In this document: positions 54,901 through 63,610 of the stretch, piece after piece | Numbering within the stretch: the first letter of the stretch is position 1 | How the letters are laid out: every line of letters begins with the position of its first letter | Origin: Sulfitobacter marinus | GTDB lineage: Bacteria; Pseudomonadota; Alphaproteobacteria; Rhodobacterales; Rhodobacteraceae | Length of the DNA: 64,000 nt | Reading direction: 5' to 3' | NCBI RefSeq assembly: GCF_900116285.1 | Contig: NZ_FPAJ01000002.1 | Coordinates: forward strand, 620,001-684,000 | Made by a program: the position numbers and the translations under genes | Notes under the pieces: model-generated | Database searches by the model: none | What the model saw: only the letters and a program-made list of their open reading frames with translations | What the model was told of the DNA's origin: nothing

Positions 54901-55356
54901 GCGCGGCTGCTGAAAACAACCCGCGACAAGGTGAATGCCGAATTCGATGGCGACCCCAAGATCACCTTTAACCTCGCGCCGCCGATGCTGTCGAAAACCG
55001 GTGCGGATGGCCGCCCGATGAAACGCGCCTTTGGCGAATGGTTGGAAATGCCCCTTACCGTGCTGAAACGGTTCAAGTTCCTTCGGGGCACGCCGTTTGA
55101 TCCCTTTGGCCGGACCGAGGAACGCCGGATGGAGCGCGCGTTGATCAAACAATACGAGGCCGACATGAAGGACGTACTGCCGAGGCTGACGGACGACACC
55201 CGCGATGCCATTATCGCACTGGCCGAATTGCCACTGCAAATCCGGGGCTTTGGACCGGTCAAACAGGCAAACGAGGCAAAAGCGGCCAAACGGCGAGAGG
55301 AATTGCTGAGCGTGATCCGCGCAGGGGGCACCACAACGTCAAGAGCGGCAGAATAG
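51940..55356 (+). CDS. Indolepyruvate ferredoxin oxidoreductase (fused alpha-beta)
   Basis: A 1138-residue thiamine-diphosphate enzyme that oxidatively decarboxylates aryl pyruvates (indolepyruvate, phenylpyruvate), transferring electrons to ferredoxin and forming acyl-CoA. The N-terminal ~450 residues are the pyrimidine-binding-like domain with GYRGSPLGAVD near residue 48, and GGEGANWIGES and TGGQHNEGDLDAP mark the TPP domain. A cysteine motif (CEGCGDCGVQSNC) at about 632-644 carries a 4Fe-4S cluster. From about residue 705 the gamma-like domain (GVGGTGVVTIGAVLAQAA, LAQKGGAVHIH) follows, then a C-terminal domain of unknown role. The ATG at 51940 has GGGAGGA upstream. It probably serves aromatic amino acid degradation. 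Confidence 0.95.
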   Translation: MGTQKISLNDRFDLEKSPVLLNGTQALVRMMMMQKARDRAAGLNTAGYVTGYRGSPLGAVDLQMERAAKPLAEYDVLFEAGLNEDLAATALWGSQQAELRGEGKYDGVFGLWYGKGPGVDRSGDVMRHANMAGSSKHGGVLMAMGDDHTGESSTVLHQSEWAMVDAYMPVVSPAGVQEILDYGIYGWALSRFSGLWVGLKTMKDTVEATSVVNGDPNRMKLVTPQFDMPDGGLNIRLVDTPHLQESRMIDHKRYAAEAFSHANKMDKRMWGKRGAKIGIAAAGKNWLDVIHAMSLLNIDENEAERLGITLYKIGQTFPLDMKGFHAWAEGLDLVIVVEEKRKLIEVQIKEALFSDTHRRVYGWHKGGGAGMEHGEELFPTRGALDPIWIAEKLGDIFIEEGRNTDGIKAGMEALDTARRADNAEDIAARVPYFCSGCPHNSSTKLPEGSRAYAGIGCHYMVQWMDRETTGFTHMGGEGANWIGESHFSTREHVFQNLGDGTYNHSGIQAIRAAVAAKTNITYKILYNDAVAMTGGQHNEGDLDAPRIVAELQAMGVKNIAVVYDEKEDVDAAAFNGVPMYERADLQTVQEDFTKHKGVSAIVYIQTCAAEKRRRRKRGLFPDPDKRVFINTDVCEGCGDCGVQSNCVSIVPAETELGRKRAIDQSSCNKDFSCVKGFCPSFVTLEGAKIRKDPTTEVKIPDLPLPALPAIDGTFNVVITGVGGTGVVTIGAVLAQAAQIDGKGAGMMEMAGLAQKGGAVHIHCRLANRPEDISAIRVATGEADALIGGDLVVSAGTKTLGLTRAGRTGAVVNSHQIITGDFTRDTEFKMPYDRLTLALEARLKDDVALFDASDLAKATLGDSIYSNMMIFGAAWQKGLVPLSLEALQDAIRLNGAAVERNLKAFELGRWAVLHPAEAAQVITPNVVQLPKTLDDRIAFRIDHLKAYQGNGLAKRYAKMLEPVTDKGLKEAMALGYHKLLSYKDEYEVARLLKTTRDKVNAEFDGDPKITFNLAPPMLSKTGADGRPMKRAFGEWLEMPLTVLKRFKFLRGTPFDPFGRTEERRMERALIKQYEADMKDVLPRLTDDTRDAIIALAELPLQIRGFGPVKQANEAKAAKRREELLSVIRAGGTTTSRAAE

Positions 55357-55424
55357 GGCGGGCTGTCATGTGGATGTCATAATACCGGCATATGGCGGAG
55401 CCGTTATTCAGTAAGGAGCCTTAG

Positions 55425-56312
55425 ATGGGCCAGCTCAAGCCGCTTTCTGCCCGCGAGATCAGTTATGCCTATTCGGCCCGCAGCAAACCGGGCCGGGCTT
55501 TTATCCGCTTGATGGAAAACTCTACGGGCAGATTGGGGCTGATCAAACGCGCCTCGGGCTATGAGCAGGACATGGCGGCGGGCGGATGCTTTTTCGATGT
55601 GATGGCGCGGCGCTATGGGCTGAGCTTGGATGTGGTTGGCGGCGGCTTGGACCGCATTCCAGCCACGGGCCCGGTGATTTTTCTGGCCAATCATCCCTAC
55701 GGCATTCTGGATGGGTTAATGTTGGGCCATATCATGTCCCGCACGCGGCCTGACTTTAAGATCATGGCGCATTCGGTTTTCAATCGCGCACCGGATTTGG
55801 CCCAGCATCTGCTGCCCATCAGCTTTGAGGAAACCAAAGAGGCGCTTGCCCTGAACCTGCGCACGCGCAAGACCGCGTTGGATTATTTGGGGCAGGGCGG
55901 GGCCGTCGGCGTCTTTCCCGGCGGCACGGTCAGCACCGGCACACGCCCGTTTTCCAAGCCGATGGATCCCAGTTGGCGGAGCTTTACCGCGCGGATGATC
56001 GCAAAGTCGCAAGCTGTTGTTGTGCCTATCTATTTCGACGGGCACACCAGCCGTATGTTCCAGATCGCCAGCCATCTGCACAGCAGTTTGCGTATGGGAT
56101 TGTTGATCAAAGAGTTCCGCAAACGCGTCGATACCCCAGTGCGTGTTGTGATCGGCGAGCCGATTGGCAGAAACATCCTGAACCCTTTGGTAAAAGACGC
56201 AAAAGCGATGATGGATTTCCTGCGCAAAGCCACGTATGAGTTGTCCTTGGACCCGGTCAAAACCTTTGATTTGGGATTTGAGTTTGAAAATCGGCATCGT
56301 GCCGACAGGTGA
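55425..56312 (+). CDS. Lysophospholipid acyltransferase family protein
   Basis: A 295-residue membrane-associated acyltransferase. The catalytic motif NHPYGILDG is near residues 88-96 (the family's HxxxxxD variant), and FPGGTVSTG about residue 165 is the second substrate motif. A third block (VVPIYFDGHTSRMF) follows. These proteins acylate lysophospholipids or, in Rhodobacteraceae, ornithine-type lipids (OlsA-like). The ATG at 55425 follows AAGGAG. It is the first of a rightward run leading to murI and argC; the acyl acceptor is not known. Confidence 0.9.
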   Translation: MGQLKPLSAREISYAYSARSKPGRAFIRLMENSTGRLGLIKRASGYEQDMAAGGCFFDVMARRYGLSLDVVGGGLDRIPATGPVIFLANHPYGILDGLMLGHIMSRTRPDFKIMAHSVFNRAPDLAQHLLPISFEETKEALALNLRTRKTALDYLGQGGAVGVFPGGTVSTGTRPFSKPMDPSWRSFTARMIAKSQAVVVPIYFDGHTSRMFQIASHLHSSLRMGLLIKEFRKRVDTPVRVVIGEPIGRNILNPLVKDAKAMMDFLRKATYELSLDPVKTFDLGFEFENRHRADR

Positions 56313-56324
56313 CGGCAAGAAAAC

Positions 56325-57134
56325 ATGGCAGTTGGTATTTTCGATTCGGGCCTTGGCGGGCTGACCGTTTGGGACGCTGTGCAGGCGCAGTTGCCCGATG
56401 TGGATTTCGTTTATCTGGCCGATAGCGCCCATGCGCCATATGGGGTGCGGACGGCGGATGACATCTATAATCTGACGGTTGCCGCAACCCAGCGGTTGTT
56501 TGACGCAGGCTGTGATCTGGTGATTTTGGCCTGCAATACCGCATCGGCGGCCGCCTTGCGGCGGATGCAGGAATCCTGGGTGCCGTCGGATAAACGCGTT
56601 TTGGGTGTTTTCGTGCCCCTGATCGAGGCGATGACCGAACGCGAATGGGGCGATAATTCCCCGCCACGCGAGGTGGACCTGAAACATGTCGCGTTGTTTG
56701 CAACGCCTGCGACTGTCGCAAGCCGGGCATTCCAGCGCGAACTGGCATTCCGGGCGATTGGTGTCGACGTCGAGGCACAGGCCTGCGGCGGAGTCGTAGA
56801 TGCGATTGAGGAGGGCGATTTTATCCTCGCCGAAGCACTGGTGCGCAGCCATGTGGATGCCTTGCAACGCAAGATGCCACATCCTGAGGCTGCCATTCTG
56901 GGCTGTACGCATTATCCGCTGATGGAAGACACCTTTCGCGATGCGCTTGGGCCCGATGTCAAAGTGTTCAGTCAGGCCAATCTGGTGGCGCGCAGTCTGG
57001 GCGATTACCTGAAACGGCATCCCGATATGATGGGGACCGGCACGGCCGCGTTCCTGACCACTGGTGACCCCAAGAAAGTCAGCAGCCGCGCGACGCAATT
57101 CTTGCGACGACCGCTGACATTTCAGGCCGCATAA
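56325..57134 (+). CDS. murI: Glutamate racemase
   Basis: Makes D-glutamate for peptidoglycan by a two-cysteine proton-exchange mechanism. It is 269 residues long. The catalytic cysteines are Cys70 in [10 protein letters not shown] and Cys ~194 in [10 protein letters not shown]; the N-terminal motif [12 protein letters not shown] is intact and DSAHAPYG follows. The ATG at 56325 is 12 bases after the acyltransferase gene, and argC starts 36 bases later, so these share a transcript. Part of the sequence resembles repeat 3' ends (ILAEAL) but that is coding coincidence. Confidence 0.96.
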   Translation: MAVGIFDSGLGGLTVWDAVQAQLPDVDFVYLADSAHAPYGVRTADDIYNLTVAATQRLFDAGCDLVILACNTASAAALRRMQESWVPSDKRVLGVFVPLIEAMTEREWGDNSPPREVDLKHVALFATPATVASRAFQRELAFRAIGVDVEAQACGGVVDAIEEGDFILAEALVRSHVDALQRKMPHPEAAILGCTHYPLMEDTFRDALGPDVKVFSQANLVARSLGDYLKRHPDMMGTGTAAFLTTGDPKKVSSRATQFLRRPLTFQAA

Positions 57135-57170
57135 CACTCTTTACTTCTTTTCCGAACGGAACCCGACATA

Positions 57171-58196
57171 ATGTATAATATCGCAATTCTTGGTGCCTCA
57201 GGGTACACAGGTGCTGAACTGATCCGGCTGATCGCCGGTCATTCATCCATGAAAATCAAGGCTTTGGGGGCAAATTCCAAAGCGGGGCAAACGATGGCCG
57301 AGGTGTTCCCCCATCTGCGCCATATGGATGTGCCCGCGCTGGTAACCATCGACGAGATTGATTTTTCAGACATTGATCTGTGCTTTTGCGCATTGCCGCA
57401 TAAAACCAGCCAGGAGATCATCGCCGCACTGCCGAAAGACTTGAAAATTGTGGACCTGTCCGCCGATTTCCGGCTGCGTGACCCCGAGGAATACACCAAA
57501 TGGTACGGCAATCCTCATGTAGCGCTTGAGCAGCAGAAAGAGGCGGTTTACGGGCTGACCGAATTCTACCGCGACGAGATCAAGAACGCGCGGCTGGTTG
57601 CCGGCACCGGCTGTAATGCAGCCACGGGCCAATTTGCGCTGCGGCCGTTGATTGAAAAGGGCGTGATCGATCTGGATGATATCATCCTTGATCTGAAATG
57701 TGCCGTGTCTGGCGCGGGGCGGTCGCTCAAGGAAAATCTGCTGCATGCGGAGTTGTCCGAAGGGTATCACGCATATGCCGTCGGTGGCACGCACCGGCAT
57801 CTGGGCGAATTTGATCAGGAATTTTCAGCCGTCGCTGGCCGCCCTATCAAAGTGCAGTTCACGCCGCATTTGATCCCCGCCAACCGCGGTATTCTGGCAA
57901 CCGTTTACGTCAAAGGCGACGCGCAGGTGATCCATGATACCTTGGCCGCCGCCTATGCGGACGAGCCGTTTATCGAGGTGCTGCCCATGGGTGAAGCGCC
58001 CAGCACGCGGCATATTCGCGGGTCAAACTTTTGCTATATCGGCGTGGTTGCTGACCGGATCGACGGGCGCACGATTGTGGTTGCTGCGCTGGATAACCTC
58101 ACGAAGGGGTCAAGCGGGCAAGCGTTGCAAAATGCCAATCTGATGTTAGGTATCGAAGAGACTGAGGGGCTGATGATGGCCCCGCTATTTCCCTGA
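57171..58196 (+). CDS. argC: N-acetyl-gamma-glutamyl-phosphate reductase
   Basis: NADPH-dependent reductase of arginine synthesis. It is 341 residues long. The Rossmann motif [14 protein letters not shown] is at residues 8-21, the catalytic Cys148 is in [10 protein letters not shown], and the HRHLGEF and [11 protein letters not shown] motifs of the C-terminal domain are present. The start is ATG at 57171, 36 bases after murI. It is followed by ccmE six bases later; the arginine gene is thus read together with cytochrome c maturation genes. Confidence 0.97.
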   Translation: MYNIAILGASGYTGAELIRLIAGHSSMKIKALGANSKAGQTMAEVFPHLRHMDVPALVTIDEIDFSDIDLCFCALPHKTSQEIIAALPKDLKIVDLSADFRLRDPEEYTKWYGNPHVALEQQKEAVYGLTEFYRDEIKNARLVAGTGCNAATGQFALRPLIEKGVIDLDDIILDLKCAVSGAGRSLKENLLHAELSEGYHAYAVGGTHRHLGEFDQEFSAVAGRPIKVQFTPHLIPANRGILATVYVKGDAQVIHDTLAAAYADEPFIEVLPMGEAPSTRHIRGSNFCYIGVVADRIDGRTIVVAALDNLTKGSSGQALQNANLMLGIEETEGLMMAPLFP

Positions 58197-58202
58197 GGGT
58201 GT

Positions 58203-58646
58203 ATGAAAAGTCTTAAGAAACAGCGTCGGATTCAGGTGATCGCAGTGGCGGTGGTGGCCTTGGTGCTATCCACCGCATTGATCGGTTATGCGATGCGCGA
58301 TGGCATTAACTTTTTCCACGCACCCAGTCAGGTGATCGCAGAACCACCCGGCCCGAACGAGGTATTTCGGATCGGAGGTCTGGTTGTGGATGGCTCGTTG
58401 GTACGGGGTGATGGCGAAACAATCCGTTTTTCCGTGACGGATGGCGGGGCGACCATTCCTGCGACCTATACCGGCGTACTGCCCGATCTTTTTGAGGAAA
58501 ACCAAGGCATGGTTGGCACGGGGCGCTACATTAACGGTGTCTTTGAAGCGACTGAAATCCTTGCTAAACATGACGAGACATATATGCCCAAAGAGGTCAT
58601 TGACGCGTTGAAAGACCAAGGCGTCTACGTCGAGCCTGAGAGCTAG
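58203..58646 (+). CDS. ccmE: Cytochrome c maturation protein CcmE
   Basis: Periplasmic heme chaperone of c-type cytochrome maturation system I. It is 147 residues long. An N-terminal signal-anchor (VIAVAVVALVLSTALIGYAM) is followed by the OB-fold. The heme is bound covalently by His123 in the motif HDETY (HxxxY), with Tyr127; both are intact. It begins six bases after argC. The other ccm genes (ccmF, ccmH) resume after a two-gene insertion of GTA-type lysis genes. Confidence 0.96.
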   Translation: MKSLKKQRRIQVIAVAVVALVLSTALIGYAMRDGINFFHAPSQVIAEPPGPNEVFRIGGLVVDGSLVRGDGETIRFSVTDGGATIPATYTGVLPDLFEENQGMVGTGRYINGVFEATEILAKHDETYMPKEVIDALKDQGVYVEPES

Positions 58647-58724
58647 GACCGAACGGGCTGCTTTTCATACGTTAACGAAAGACCTTGAACCTTTGCGACA
58701 TTGAAACGCGCGAGGGATAGTCAG

Positions 58725-59336
58725 ATGAGTTCGGTCAAAGACATCGCAAGGGGTATCGTTGCCCGTGAAGGCGGGTTCGTGAGCGATCCCGATGATCCGG
58801 GCGGGGTCACGAATTTTGGCGTCACACTTCATACACTGCGCCGTCTGGGCGTTGATTTGAACGATGACGGCGCAGTGGATCAGCGTGACTTGCGCCAACT
58901 GACGCAGGACGATGCCGTTGATATCTTTATCCAGCATTATTTTCACGCGCCTCAGATCGCGGGCCTGCCCGAGGCGCTGCAGGCCAGCGTGTTCGACATG
59001 TATGTGAATGCGGGGGGCAACGCAGTGAAAATCTTGCAGCGGCTTTTGCGGCGCATGGGCTATGATATTACCGTCGATGGCGCGCTTGGACCGCAAAGCC
59101 ATTCGGCGGCCCATGATGCCTATACCCGCGCACCACAGCAGATGGTGGATGCCTACGGCATCGCGCGGCGGAACTATTATTTGCGACTGGCCGATCAACG
59201 CCCCGCCAGCCGCAAATATGCCCGTACAAGGGCAGGCGGCAAAGGCGGGTGGATCAAACGGGCCGAAGAATTCATCGCACCGGAATACCACCTGAGCCAA
59301 TCAGCATTCAGCGAAAGGACAGCGTCATGGGGATGA
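58725..59336 (+). CDS. GTA-type endolysin (holin-associated N-acetylmuramidase)
   Basis: A 203-residue muramidase of the GH108 family with a C-terminal PG_binding_3-type domain. The catalytic glutamate is Glu15 in AREGGFVSDPDDPGGVTNFG; DDAVDIFIQHYF is also typical of the family. This is the endolysin of the gene transfer agent in Rhodobacter capsulatus and its relatives. The ATG at 58725 has GAGGGA upstream. Its last ten bases overlap the holin gene. No signal peptide is seen, as expected of a holin-dependent endolysin. The pair lies inside the ccm cluster. Confidence 0.9.
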   Translation: MSSVKDIARGIVAREGGFVSDPDDPGGVTNFGVTLHTLRRLGVDLNDDGAVDQRDLRQLTQDDAVDIFIQHYFHAPQIAGLPEALQASVFDMYVNAGGNAVKILQRLLRRMGYDITVDGALGPQSHSAAHDAYTRAPQQMVDAYGIARRNYYLRLADQRPASRKYARTRAGGKGGWIKRAEEFIAPEYHLSQSAFSERTASWG

Positions 59337-59902
59337 TCGACAAGGTGATCGGATTGGTATTCGGCAACAGCGGTGAAATGGTCCGCGACACAGTCGAGGT
59401 CTTCCGCGAAAACGCCGAGAAAGGCGCGCAGCGCTCTGCTGCGGCGCAGGATCAGGCGATGGCGCAATATGCCGCCGAGTTTGCGATTGAACGCAAGGGC
59501 GGGTTCGATCGCTTTATGGATGGGTTGAACCGGGTGCCACGCCCGGCGCTGGCGCTCGGTACGCTGGGGCTGTTCGTGGCCGCAATGGTTAACCCGATCT
59601 GGTTTGCGGCACGTATGCAGGGGATTGCGTTGGTGCCGGAACCGCTGTGGTGGTTGTTGGGCGTGATCGTGTCATTCTATTTCGGCGCGCGGCATCAGGT
59701 GAAAACCCAGGAATTCCAACGCTCTATCGTTCGCACGATTGCGCAAGTGCCTCAGGTCGTCGGCAATATCCGTTCAATCAACAAGCTGCGCCACGATTCC
59801 GTTCAGGTGGCGGCGACCGGACAGGATGCGGCCTTGTCACTTGCGGTGATTGAGGATGCTGAAAACCCCGCGCTTGAGGATTGGCGCAAAGCGGCGGGCT
59901 AG
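59327..59902 (+). CDS. GTA-type holin (three-helix)
   Basis: A 191-residue protein with two or three hydrophobic helices: GLNRVPRPALALGTLGLFVA, a short IWFAARM segment and LWWLLGVIVSFYFGA, preceded by an acidic/Ala-rich N-terminal region and followed by a charged C-terminus. It matches the three-transmembrane holin family associated with gene transfer agent release. The start overlaps the endolysin stop by ten bases, so the two are translated together. The ATG at 59327 is used because the longer frame from 59249 lies in the endolysin. Confidence 0.86.
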   Translation: MGMIDKVIGLVFGNSGEMVRDTVEVFRENAEKGAQRSAAAQDQAMAQYAAEFAIERKGGFDRFMDGLNRVPRPALALGTLGLFVAAMVNPIWFAARMQGIALVPEPLWWLLGVIVSFYFGARHQVKTQEFQRSIVRTIAQVPQVVGNIRSINKLRHDSVQVAATGQDAALSLAVIEDAENPALEDWRKAAG

Positions 59903-59974
59903 CTGCGACGCTTTGCGCGCCAAGGGGGCGTGAATGGGCATGGCAAGGGGCGCGTTTGCGGCCTATAATGCGGC

Positions 59975-61939
59975 ATGATTACAGAACTCGGACATTTCGC
60001 CCTGATCCTCGCCTTTGGTGTGGCCGTTTTTCAAACGGTGGTCCCCCTGATTGGTGCCTATAAGCGCTGGCCTGGCTGGATGGCCGCCGCTGAACCTGCG
60101 GCTGGCGCGCAATTTGCCCTGACAGCGTTGGCTTTTGGCGCATTGATGTGGGCGTTTGTAACTTCGGATTTCTCGCTGCGTTTAGTGGTGCTCAACAGCC
60201 ACTCGCTAAAGCCGATGCTGTATAAAATCAGCGGCACATGGGGTAATCACGAGGGGTCTATGCTGCTCTGGGTGCTGATCGTATCGCTGTTTGGCGCGAT
60301 GGCCGCGTGGTTCGGCGGTAATCTGCCTCAAAGCCTCCGCGCCCGTGTGTTGGCCGTTCAGGCAGCCATTGGGGTCGCATTCTATGCGTTTATTCTGTTT
60401 ACCTCGAACCCGTTTTTGCGCCTCGCGACGCCGCCCTTTGATGGGCAGGATTTGAACCCTCTGTTGCAAGACCCCGGATTGGCCTTTCACCCGCCGTTCC
60501 TTTATTTGGGCTATGTTGGCCTGTCGATGACGTTCAGTTTTGCCGTTGCCGCGTTGATCGAAGGGCGGGTTGATGCCGCATGGGGCCGTTGGGTGCGCCC
60601 GTGGACATTGGCGGCCTGGATTTTCCTGACTATCGGTATCGCGCTTGGGTCCTGGTGGGCCTATTACGAGCTGGGCTGGGGCGGTTTCTGGTTCTGGGAT
60701 CCGGTTGAAAACGCGTCCTTTATGCCATGGCTTTTGGCGGCTGCGCTGTTGCATTCGGCCATCGTGGTGGAAAAACGCGAAAGTTTGAAAAGCTGGACGA
60801 TCCTGCTGGCGATCCTTGCGTTTGGGTTTTCGCTGATCGGGACATTTATCGTACGCTCGGGCTTGCTGACGTCAGTCCATGCTTTTGCGAACGATCCCGA
60901 ACGCGGGGTGTTTATCCTGATGATAATGGCGTTCTTTATGGGCGGTGCTTTGGTGCTGTTTGCAATGCGCGCATCGGCTCTTGAGGCGAAAGGCGTGTTC
61001 AGCATTGTCAGCCGCGAATCTGCTTTGTTGGTGAACAACGTGCTGTTGGCTGTTGCGTGTTTTGTCGTGTTCATCGGAACGATGTGGCCTCTGTTGGCCG
61101 AGATGTTCTTTGACCGCAAACTAAGTGTGGGTCCGCCGTTCTTTAACGCGGCCTTCACGCCCTTCATGGTACTGCTGGGGCTGGTGTTGCCAATCGGATC
61201 GGCGATGCCTTGGAAACGTGCGCAGATCGGTCGTGCGCTGAAACCGTTGCGCTATGTTTTCGTGCTGGCCGTGACGCTTGGTGGTTTGGCCTATGTGATA
61301 CAGACGGGCCGCAGCCTTTTGGGCCCGGTTGGGATGTTCTTGGGCGCATGGATCGTTATGGGCGCTGTTGTTGATCTATTGGGCCGTACGGGGCGCGGGC
61401 AGGGGCGGTTGCGCCGTCTGTCACGGTTGCCGCGCGCTGATTGGGGCAAGCTGACCGCCCATGCCGGGCTTGGCGTGACCATGGCCGGGATCGCTGGCCT
61501 GATGGCTTGGAATATCGACGATATTCGCGCGGCGCCCATCGGCGGGACGATCGAGGTCGGCAGCTATACCGTTCAACTCGATAATGTAGAACGATCGCAG
61601 GGGCCAAACTATGTGGCGACCACCGGCTATGTGACCTTGTTTCAAAACGGCGCAGAAATTGCGCAGTTGCGCCCGGAAAAGCGGTTCTATCCCGTTGCGC
61701 AGATGCCGACGACCGAAGCGGCCATCGACTATAATCTGCTGCGCGATGTCTATGTGGTGATCGGCGATGAACAAGATGCCGGTGGCTGGGTGATCCGAAC
61801 CTATATCAAACCCATGACAAACTGGATCTGGATCGGTTGCGCGCTCATGGCTTTGGGCGGTTTGCTTAGCCTCTCGGACAGACGGTTTCGGGTGGCCGCA
61901 GGTGCTGCCAAACGCACAACGCCAGTGCCGGCAGAATGA
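59975..61939 (+). CDS. ccmF: Cytochrome c-type biogenesis protein CcmF
   Basis: Core subunit of the heme ligation complex in cytochrome c maturation system I. It is 654 residues long with about 15 helices. The heme-handling WWD-type motif GWGGFWFWDPVENASFMPWL is at residues about 230-249, and conserved His residues occur before (GTWGNHEGSMLLWV) and after it. The ATG at 59975 is 72 bases after the holin gene. The stop overlaps ccmH by four bases. Confidence 0.97.
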   Translation: MITELGHFALILAFGVAVFQTVVPLIGAYKRWPGWMAAAEPAAGAQFALTALAFGALMWAFVTSDFSLRLVVLNSHSLKPMLYKISGTWGNHEGSMLLWVLIVSLFGAMAAWFGGNLPQSLRARVLAVQAAIGVAFYAFILFTSNPFLRLATPPFDGQDLNPLLQDPGLAFHPPFLYLGYVGLSMTFSFAVAALIEGRVDAAWGRWVRPWTLAAWIFLTIGIALGSWWAYYELGWGGFWFWDPVENASFMPWLLAAALLHSAIVVEKRESLKSWTILLAILAFGFSLIGTFIVRSGLLTSVHAFANDPERGVFILMIMAFFMGGALVLFAMRASALEAKGVFSIVSRESALLVNNVLLAVACFVVFIGTMWPLLAEMFFDRKLSVGPPFFNAAFTPFMVLLGLVLPIGSAMPWKRAQIGRALKPLRYVFVLAVTLGGLAYVIQTGRSLLGPVGMFLGAWIVMGAVVDLLGRTGRGQGRLRRLSRLPRADWGKLTAHAGLGVTMAGIAGLMAWNIDDIRAAPIGGTIEVGSYTVQLDNVERSQGPNYVATTGYVTLFQNGAEIAQLRPEKRFYPVAQMPTTEAAIDYNLLRDVYVVIGDEQDAGGWVIRTYIKPMTNWIWIGCALMALGGLLSLSDRRFRVAAGAAKRTTPVPAE

Positions 61940-62388
61940 GGGCGCTTTTGATCGCATGGATGCTGCTGGTTACACCGGCTTGGGCGGTGCAGCCGGATGA
62001 AATCCTTTCAGATACGGTACTTGAGGAACGGGCGCGTGATCTGTCTAAGGGGCTGCGTTGCCTTGTGTGCCGCAACGAGAGCATCGACGAAAGCAACGCC
62101 AGCCTAGCCCGCGACCTGCGAATTTTACTGCGTGAAAGGTTGGTTGCGGGGGATAGCGACCAAGAAGCCGTCGATTTCATCGTTGAGCGTTACGGCGAAT
62201 ATGTGTTGCTCAATCCGCCTGCGTCGGGGTCAACCTGGCTGCTATGGGGGGCGGGGCCGCTGATGCTATTGTTGGCGGCGGGGTTGGGATACGGCTATTT
62301 GCGCAGCCGGTCTGCGGCCCCTGCACCGGATCAAACCCCGCTTAGCCCCGAAGAACAGGCCCGTCTGGACGATATTTTGAAAAGGTAA
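61936..62388 (+). CDS. ccmH: Cytochrome c-type biogenesis protein CcmH (Ccl2-type)
   Basis: Membrane-anchored thiol protein that reduces apocytochrome c for heme attachment. It is 150 residues long, with a signal peptide (LLIAWMLLVTPAWA), a helical domain with the redox CxxC motif RCLVCRNESIDESNA, and a C-terminal membrane helix (GPLMLLLAAGLGYGYL) with a short cytosolic tail. The consensus LRCxxCQ is here RCLVCRN. It lacks the TPR domain found in the fused E. coli CcmH. The start overlaps ccmF by four bases. Confidence 0.95.
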   Translation: MRALLIAWMLLVTPAWAVQPDEILSDTVLEERARDLSKGLRCLVCRNESIDESNASLARDLRILLRERLVAGDSDQEAVDFIVERYGEYVLLNPPASGSTWLLWGAGPLMLLLAAGLGYGYLRSRSAAPAPDQTPLSPEEQARLDDILKR

Positions 62389-62458
62389 CGCGTGGTTTTA
62401 CTGGTTCTGGGGGCAGCATTGGGTACAGTGCGACAAACCTGCAGATTGGACCTTACTG

Positions 62459-63235
62459 ATGGACTACCAGACCTTAACCTATGACGTAACCGACGGCCTT
62501 GCCATTATCACCCTGAACCGTGCCGATAAGATGAACGCGCTGACCACCCAGATGCGCGCCGAGATCGAGCACGCCTTTACGCAGGCGGGCAAGCAGGCGC
62601 GTTGCGTGGTTCTGACAGGTGCGGGTCGCGCCTTTTGTTCCGGTCAGGATCTGGGCGACAGCAACGGCGGTGCCGCCATGGATCTCGAGCGGACGTTGCG
62701 CGATGAATACGCCCCCATGCTGCGCGCAATTGCGAGTTGCCCTGTGCCTACGATCGCCGCTGTTAATGGGGCAGCAGCGGGGGCGGGGGCCAATCTGGCG
62801 CTGGCCGCTGATGTGGTTATCGCGGCGGAAACGGCCTATTTTCTGCAGGCATTTACCCGGATTGGCTTGATCCCGGATGCTGGCGGCACATACACGCTGC
62901 CGCGTCAGATGGGCATGGCCAAGGCGATGGGGGCCGCTCTTTTTGCCGATAAGATCAGCGCCCGTCAGGCCGATGATTGGGGCATGATTTGGCAAGCCGT
63001 TCCAGACGCGGAATTCGACGCCTACTGGCGCGCCAAGGCCGCGCAATTGGCAAGCGGTCCGACCCAAGCCTATGCATCAACCAAGAAAGCGATCCGCGAA
63101 AGCTGGGATAACTCCTACGAGGATCAACTTGCGCTGGAGGCACGTGAACAAGGCAAATGCGGCCAATCGCGTGATTTCAAGGAAGGCGTTATCGCATTCT
63201 TGCAAAAGCGAATTGCCAAGTTTGAAGGGCGGTAA
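62459..63235 (+). CDS. paaG: Enoyl-CoA hydratase/isomerase family protein (PaaG-like)
   Basis: A 258-residue crotonase-fold protein. The signature GAGRAFCSGQDLGD and the oxyanion-hole/active-site region NGAAAGAGANLALAADVVIAA are present. It is close to PaaG, the isomerase of epoxyphenylacetyl-CoA in phenylacetate degradation, but no other paa genes are in the window, so the substrate is not certain. It begins 71 bases after ccmH and the function is thus unrelated to the ccm genes. The ATG at 62459 lies after a weak ribosome binding site. Confidence 0.88.
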   Translation: MDYQTLTYDVTDGLAIITLNRADKMNALTTQMRAEIEHAFTQAGKQARCVVLTGAGRAFCSGQDLGDSNGGAAMDLERTLRDEYAPMLRAIASCPVPTIAAVNGAAAGAGANLALAADVVIAAETAYFLQAFTRIGLIPDAGGTYTLPRQMGMAKAMGAALFADKISARQADDWGMIWQAVPDAEFDAYWRAKAAQLASGPTQAYASTKKAIRESWDNSYEDQLALEAREQGKCGQSRDFKEGVIAFLQKRIAKFEGR

Positions 63236-63244
63236 ACGTCGTTT

Positions 63245-63610
63245 CTAGATTGACCGTTCGATCAGCAGAACGTCGTCGGGGTGTAATGTGGGGCGCGATG
63301 TACAGGCCACCACAGCCACGGCGACGCCATCGGCCAGAACCGTTTGAACCGAGCTGGATACCTTTTTCACCGTGATGTGTGGGGGTGTCTGGCCTTTGTT
63401 ATAGATGACAGCGATTTGATCGCGATTATGATGGTTGTCCCGGACGAAAGACCCCTGCGGGCAGTTCTGTTTCAGCGCATCAACCGATTTCAAACTGGTC
63501 GCTTTGTCCCATTGTAGATCAGCCTCTGAATCCAATACTGCCATCGCTGCCACCCTGTGTTTCGTGCTCTGGAACAGGCTCAGACCCATGAAAATCAGGG
63601 CGATTTTCAA
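63245..63610 (-). CDS. Small hypothetical protein
   Basis: A 121-residue protein in a leftward frame, with a hydrophobic N-terminus (MKIALIFMGLSLF) that may be a signal peptide, and an uncharged beta-rich body (VIYNKGQTPPHITV, VAVAVVACTSRPTLHP). A later start at residue 23 (MAVLDSEADL) is possible. I do not recognise a family. It is convergent with the enoyl-CoA hydratase gene nine bases away and has no strong ribosome binding site, so it is a modest call. Confidence 0.5.
   Translation of the reverse strand: MKIALIFMGLSLFQSTKHRVAAMAVLDSEADLQWDKATSLKSVDALKQNCPQGSFVRDNHHNRDQIAVIYNKGQTPPHITVKKVSSSVQTVLADGVAVAVVACTSRPTLHPDDVLLIERSI

Noticed and set aside
56826..56850. TCCTCGCCGAAGC inside murI resembling the dispersed repeat
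   Set aside because: Only a partial match and it encodes the conserved murI residues ILAEAL; coincidence.
55716..57137. 473-codon leftward open frame opposite the acyltransferase and murI genes
   Set aside because: Spans two well-supported genes on the other strand; composition typical of antisense shadows.
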